The notes under the pieces: generated by a model
Database searches by the model: none
Seen by the model: the letters and a program-made list of their open reading frames with translations, nothing else
Told to the model about the DNA's origin: nothing
Program-made: the position numbers and the translations under genes
DNA from: Misgurnus anguillicaudatus
Lineage: Eukaryota > Chordata > Actinopteri > Cypriniformes > Cobitidae
Assembly: GCF_027580225.2 (NCBI RefSeq)
Contig: NC_073357.2
Location: 41,874,001 to 41,938,000, forward strand
Direction: 5' to 3'
DNA length: 64,000 bases
Part shown: piece by piece, positions 58,301 to 64,000 of the stretch
Layout of the letters: each line of letters begins with the position of its first letter
Numbering within the stretch: position 1 is the first letter of the stretch

Positions 58301-59212
58301 CTAATGGAAAGGAAACAGGCTGCTGGGCTCAAACAGGAATCTTCTCCACCATATGGAGGCCTCCTGCTGCTATGGTGATATATACTAAATAGGATTGAGC
58401 CCAATGGGGTTTCGTCTACTGCATGCTATGGTGTCGGGTCAGGCTGTCCCTCCCCAAAATGATCCTGTTAAAAAGAGACATGTTAGCTCAGTCTCTCTAG
58501 CCCCGTGGCCATGTGTCTCCCACTAATCTGATCAAAAAAGCATGATACCCCAAGACCACTTTGAGGGCATAAAAGAAGAATGATCGCATGCTCCAACAAA
58601 TGATCTATAAGTGTTAACAAAGGACCACTGTTTTGTATAAGTAGAGTATATCCCGTTTGTAAGTGCACTCAGTGAACTCTTTATATGGCACAACATTATA
58701 TTTACTTATGTTGGTATGGAATAAATCACTAGAAAATGAAAATTACCCCTTAAATGGCAGCATGTCAGTTCCAGGTCAGTACATAAGATGATCATTCTCG
58801 CGTGTCTCATGACTGCGTGTTTCATCACAACGTATATGACGACTAGTCTTGAGATTTTTGAGAACCATTGATCGACCGTGGAACTGGCATGCCGTTATTT
58901 TTTATTTGTATGTGTTTACATTTAAATGTGACATATAAATTGCTAAACACGCTTGAAATTCAATACTTTCTGTTTACAAACATATTGTTTTGCTTCAGAA
59001 ACATATATATTACCCCACTGGAGTCATATGGAATTTTGATAATGAATGGGCTTCAAAAAATGGGTACTTAATGCCATTACAAAATTAGGAAGAGCCAGGA
59101 TATGATTTGATGTAACTTTAAAATTGTCATACCTAAAAAGTCAAATACATCTAAGATGGCATTAAGGTGAGTATATTATGGGGTAATTTTTATTTTCTGG
59201 TGAGCTATGCCT
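55356..59212. other. Non-coding stretch, possible upstream flank of cdh11
   Basis: No gene supported. The segment 56280-56560 is non-repetitive, with clustered homeodomain-type sites (ATTATTAGCCCGTCTAATAA, TTGAATTGAGCTG). Other sequence is AT-rich without recognised repeats. Confidence 0.5.
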
Positions 59213-59562
59213 AGGATAGTTCATCTAAAAATGAAAAATCTGTCATAATTTTCTCATCCTCTTGTTGTTCTAAACCTGTATGAAGCTGATTGCAACCATT
59301 TACTTCCTTAGTAGGAAAACAAATATTGTTAAAGTGTTGTGATAAATGATGAAAAAGTTATTTTGATAATAGTAAGCACACAGTTGACGGCACCCACTGA
59401 ATTCCATCATATTTGATTTTTCTACTATGGAAGTCAATGGTTTCAATAAGCTGTGTGCTTACCATCATTTATAAGAATATCTTTTTTTGTGTTCATCAGA
59501 AAAAATATTCATACAGGTTTAGAAAAACATGAGGGTGAGTAAATGATGACAGAACTATCCCT
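59213..59562. mobile_element. TTAA-type foldback MITE, copy near 59 kb
   Basis: Left AGGATAGTTCATCT, ATGAAAAATCTGTCATAA faces right GTGAGTAAATGATGACAG, AACTATCCCT, with TTAA intact on the right (59563-59566) and decayed to CTAG on the left. The inner CTATGGAAGTCAATGG block is the family hallmark also present at 12110-12150 and 16330. Confidence 0.7.
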
Positions 59563-59566
59563 TTAA

Positions 59567-60027
59567 CATGATTTTACTGACCAATACCCATGCTTTGCTT
59601 TCAGCCCTTTGTAAATATATTTTTCCTTATATAAAGTCCTTTATATTGGTTAATGCTCTAGGGTTGTTATACTTTAAATGTGTGAGCATAACTCTAAAAT
59701 GACATAAAAATAAACTAGTTCCTGTAAGCTCTAGGTGATGTTGATACTTTGATGAAAAATAGGTCCTGTCCCCCAGGCAAGCATTCAGTAAAAATTAGTT
59801 TATGAAACAATATCACAAATTGAGGTCTCCTTTTTCAACTCAATCAACTTAGTTTTAACAAAGTTTTTTTTAGACACTAAGAAGAAGTTTGTTGAAGTAT
59901 ATTAATACATAAAGTTTTTAGATGGATTGAATCTACATCAGCTTGTGCAGATATCATTTTCTGTTCTATGCTTTAAACTACTGTTGATTGTCTAAGACTT
60001 TCTCTTACTATCTTTTGCGGAAACTGG
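59567..60027. other. Short non-coding interval
   Basis: No gene or repeat recognised apart from the 9-bp direct repeat GGAAACTGG at 60019-60027 that flanks the next element. Confidence 0.5.
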
Positions 60028-60674
60028 GAGATGGTCCTCACTGCAGAACATGACATCCAGGGGGCAGAGTTGGATCTAGATCCAACTCCTCCCACTTTAT
60101 ATACTTTTCTCCGCCAAATGAACCAGAATATTTGCGTTGTTGCAGCCTGTAATTAGTTGCAACCTGTGGTGCCAACGTTTGCTCTTATCAACTAAAGTGT
60201 ACGTTTGATTAATAATACTTTTGAGAAAGATTCATAATTTATTTAAGTAATTATCACAGTTAAGTGCAAGGGGAGGTAAGGGACACGTTCCCGACAGGGT
60301 GATATCTCTGAATGGATTTATTTTTGAGCCGGTTGGCTGTACATTATCCCACTTATTACATGGCTATTCCTATATGATTAAATATAAAAACACAATTTTA
60401 TTTTATATCTTTTATTATCACATTTTTAAGAAAAGTAAACCTTCTGCGAGGGAGATGGCCTAATGGCTTCAAACAGACGCGTTAAGTTCAAAGTCCATAC
60501 AAGATAAACATTCAATTTATTAATTTCTAAATAACATGACATTGCGGAAATGATAACGCAACAACAATGACGTGCGGTAAAACTGTCGACCAATCAAAAC
60601 GCAGTGGGAAGAGATCTCTGGACCTGGATCCACCCCCGCCCCCTGGATGTCGTGTTCTGCAGTGAGGCGCTACT
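60028..60674. mobile_element. Inverted-repeat element with 9-bp flanking duplication
   Basis: CCTCACTGCAGAACATGACA, then TCCAGGGGGC on the left is mirrored by GCCCCCTGGATGTCGTG and TTCTGCAGTGAGG on the right, about 30 bases with one or two mismatches. GGAAACTGG stands at 60019-60027 and 60675-60683. A 9-bp duplication is typical of Mutator-type elements. Near the left arm, GTTGGATCTAGATCCAAC is a local perfect palindrome. There is no transposase frame. Confidence 0.7.
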
Positions 60675-63590
60675 GGAAACTGGACACAGAAAATAAATAA
60701 ATGCTATATGCATATTTAGTGAGCATGTTTAGCATTTTTATAAAGAGGTTTTGATATACAGCCAAATACAAAAAGTGATCAAATGGTGATCTAGTACTCA
60801 TCTACCGCCTCTTTCAGGCTTTTTATTTTTGTGACTATACATAGATCTTACTATTACAATTTGATCAAAGCTCCAAAGACTTCTTCAAATAACAATAAGA
60901 TATCAGTATGCTTATCTTTATGGTTACTTAATACTGATGCAACCACTAATATTAGTTAAAATTTTCTTTGTGTAATTTAAGAAGAGGCCTTTAATATACT
61001 TAAGAAAAATGTATTAGTAGTAAATTAAACAAATTATAAAATAAATAGCAAAAATAAATAACTGACTTAATAATGTGTGAAGAGTCTTGCTGTTTTGTGT
61101 AAGCCTCGGCTGAAACCTAACAGCTGTCACTGTTTTAAACAAGGTGGATGAGATTTTCACTTGCTTTTTAAGCACCATCCCAGAGTCACCAGTGCCAAGG
61201 CCATACTGTCACTCAATTGTCTTATGTTTTCACTAAAGTTCCCTCTGCCTGGTGGGGGACACTCAATCGAGCCACGCTGTCACAACCTATTGCCCCTTCA
61301 GTCCAACTCATCCATCAATCTGATCAGAGACATGACCCACCACAGAGGCAAAGACACAAGATCTCTGAAATTCACATTCATCAGCTAGCGCTACCAAATA
61401 GATTCAATATAATACACTGCCAGCTACTGCTAAGCGTCATCAAACCCAAATGACTTTAATAACTGTGATTTAAACATTTTGTAAACAATTATCAGCCGAG
61501 ACCAAAATGCCAGTACGGCACTAAAATACTTATTTAGTGATTTAGTGATGCGTTTTAGTTCCACGCTTATTTCAACTTGATGACTTTCTGAATGATTTAG
61601 ATTTCTTTTTGTCTTTCCAGAATCAGAGGGATGCTGGAGGCCTTGGTTTCAGCATGCAGAAATCCCAGTTTCAGATCACACACAGGGGAAGAAGCCTGTC
61701 CACAGCCAGCTGGCATGTTCAAACGCTCATGTGGAATGCCAAGAAGTGGCATGGGGCATTTCCTTAGTGACAAGACTGGACTACCGTGGCTAATCACTAG
61801 ACAGCTTGGACATAAATTGGAGCATTATTTGCAGATAAAAAAGAGACCCAACACCCCAGATTGGAGTGCCACATTACTTTCTCACATGGGCTGTTTCTTT
61901 TCCTCAGCGTTCCATTTTTTACTATTAAGAGAAGCTGAAGAAATAATAAATGGATGCACTATGATTAAAATTCTAGCCATAATAAAGCACTAAAACATTC
62001 ATGTTAAGAGCCATAAGTGATAAATTGATGATATAAAGGCATAATTTATTTATTTGATCAAAATAATACATTATAAACACATTCATTATATAATCGACCG
62101 TGCTGTCAGTTTATATGCAAATTATAAAATAGTAAGTACATAATTATCATGCATCTTTTAAAATGTGCACAAGCATGAGTTTTGGTCAGTGCTATTTGTT
62201 TTTATGGCCAATGACAGATGTAAGTATTGTGTAAAGCTTGGGTTTGAAGAAAAAAAAAACATATTTGCAATACCGCTTGTTACCACAGGAAGTGTTGGAA
62301 TTGTTACATATTTCATTGACAGAGCTTTGATTATGTTTTTATTATATTCTCTTTTTACAACGCACATACTATTAATGCACACAATGTAACATTTGCATGG
62401 ATGTTATGCTTAAACCCATCAAACAAAGTACATGTAAGCGGAAGGACAAAAGCAAAACCTCCAGCTGAATCCGGTCACTTTATTTCAGACTGATTTAGGT
62501 TACTCATTTAGCTCTGTATATCTTATAATAAGAGAACAGGACAGCTATGCAAACTACATTGTGTATTAATCTGCTGTTTATAATGCCTCTCATCCTGTTG
62601 TTATTACAGCAGGAAGATGATTGAGAGGTGAAAACTCATTACAGGCCCTGTTAGCTGATTGCTTACTGCTGTGCCCTCTCCCATGGAAAAAGAATGAACT
62701 GTTAGTGTGCATGTGTATTTTCTTAAGTGCATATAAACAAGCACACGCACTCACGCACGGACGCACGCACACACACACACACATATGCAAACTGTCATGC
62801 AAAGGGTCTTTTATCTTTCTTTTTTTTGTTTACGCTCTATCCTTAAAAGGAAAATGACTGCACCGTAAACCACATTTATACATTTATGCTTCATCCAAAC
62901 TCAAAAGCTTGCATTTCACAATTTCAATATATTCCCTTATAACAAAGGTTTGTAAGATTTACAGCTTTGTTCAGTTTTTCTCACTTCAGTTTTATGCCAT
63001 CTTTGCATATCGCAATATTTGTCAACACCTACATCATCTTCTCAGTTTTCACGGCAAAATGAAACTATCCAATAAACAAACAGTCAGTGGCTGAAAGGAA
63101 AGAGTTTAGGGTCACAACCTGAACCAGATGGTAAAATAAATGCAGCACAGCAAGACAGCTCGATTCACATTTAAAATTAAAATAGTGATTTTGATTTGTA
63201 ACAGTGGATCACAATAAAAGACTATGTAAATGTGTGTGAATGATTCTGAGAGATGTTTGCAGGAATTCTTCTCAATGCTTGAAATCTTTATGTCGCATTA
63301 TAAACATTATTTCTGTTTTATGATGAGGTTTGAAAAGGATGTCTAATGCTATTTCATGCATTCTGACTTATTTACACTGTTAAAGAGTTAGATTCTTATG
63401 TTAAACATTGGTGAAGTTTAAAAAAAACTAGTTGGACGCATGAAGGAGCATTACTGTGCTGTATACATTACAACCCATTAGGGTTCGCATAAGTTTCGTA
63501 TAGTATTACATGAAAAACAGAATTCCTTATATGCGCACTTTTGATGGAAGAGTGTTTGCGTTTGGATGTTGCGTTGGTGGTTTTTCTAAC
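60675..63590. other. Non-coding stretch
   Basis: No gene supported. A compound CA/GCAC run lies at about 62742-62782. A 120-codon frame at 61631-61993 starts with ATG at best in poor context and has no recognised domain. Confidence 0.5.
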
Positions 63591-63907
63591 GGTACATTCA
63601 CACGGGACGAAAGCGTTAGCGCTTGATGAAAGGCTTGTCTGAAGCGTGGCCAATGGCCAATCACAGGGGCCGCAACACATGCTCCGGTCTTCTATAACAT
63701 AATTGGCTGGCTCTGCCTAGGTTATTTGCATAAGGCGATCTGATTGGCTGACGCACGCGTTGCCGCTTGAAAAGTTAAGAAATGTTCAACGTCTGCCGCG
63801 AGCAACGGCACTGACGCGGTGCCAACGGACCCACAATTCAGTTCGGCAACGCATGACGTCACTCATTGAAAGTGAATGGGAAGCGTTAACGCTTACGCCC
63901 TGTGTGT
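63591..63907. mobile_element. GC-rich inverted-repeat element (ACATTCACACGGG end)
   Basis: GGTACATTCACACGGGACGA on the left and TTACGCCCTGTGTG on the right are imperfect inverted copies. AGCGTTAGCGCTTGATG near the left faces GAAGCGTTAACGCTTACG near the right. The interior is rich in CG and GCAACG. I recall similar repeats in fish genomes but cannot name the family. Confidence 0.55.
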
Positions 63908-64000
63908 TTCTTTGTTCCTGCATTTCGGTGACAAATATTTTATAAACAAGCCCCTGGTTCGACGTTGGAATTTTTATCATTTAAAACTGAAGGATGAATC

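Overview
The window is vertebrate genomic DNA, most likely from a cyprinid-type teleost fish. It is AT-rich, intron-dominated and packed with short non-autonomous DNA transposons and tRNA-derived SINEs of kinds I know from carp- and zebrafish-like genomes. No database search was possible, so the organism is an inference from gene and repeat content.

The only gene I can demonstrate is on the minus strand. It is a type II classical cadherin that I identify as cadherin-11 (cdh11). Eleven exons lie between 20124 and position 1, where the gene runs off the left edge. They join in frame with consistent splice phases into 704 codons: signal peptide, short propeptide with an RSKR furin site, mature start GWVWNQ (the two tryptophans of type II cadherins), five extracellular cadherin repeats, one transmembrane helix, and the juxtamembrane p120-catenin region. 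The final exon, with the beta-catenin-binding tail and the stop codon, is outside the window. The first coding exon carries 232-250 bases of 5'UTR behind a clear splice acceptor at 20125, so at least one non-coding exon must lie at higher coordinates. A CpG-richer patch with a splice donor near 55.2 kb is a tentative candidate, which would make that intron about 35 kb.

The introns (207-19622) are colonised by mobile elements. These include three copies of one palindromic hAT-type element (3.2, 4.7 and 9.1 kb), other hAT-type elements (2.3 kb, and 7.6-9.1 kb with an insertion inside it), TTAA-flanked foldback elements (11.8-12.3 and 16.2-17.1 kb), SINEs (5.2 and 13.3 kb) and a foldback with CGTGA-rich arms (5.8 kb).

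From 20125 to 64000 I find no coding gene. This region is the presumed large 5' intron and then upstream sequence. It holds a foldback at 20.5 kb, a hAT element containing a TTAA MITE (25.05-25.6 kb), an 864-bp long-arm hairpin (27.94-28.81 kb), a tandem triplication inside an inverted-repeat element (37.16-38.35 kb), a 40-copy TATC microsatellite (39.67 kb), two hAT elements (43.96 and 44.51 kb), a perfect hairpin around a TA repeat (47.1 kb), a second CGTGA foldback (50.9 kb), and further inverted-repeat elements at 31.2, 31.7, 59.2, 60.0 and 63.6 kb. Between them are non-repetitive stretches that could contain cdh11 enhancers, but conservation cannot be judged from one sequence.

I found no prokaryotic or viral system. 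The notable points are structural: nested and long palindromes, transposon families with conserved cores and divergent arms, and a CA repeat starting eight bases after a cadherin splice donor.
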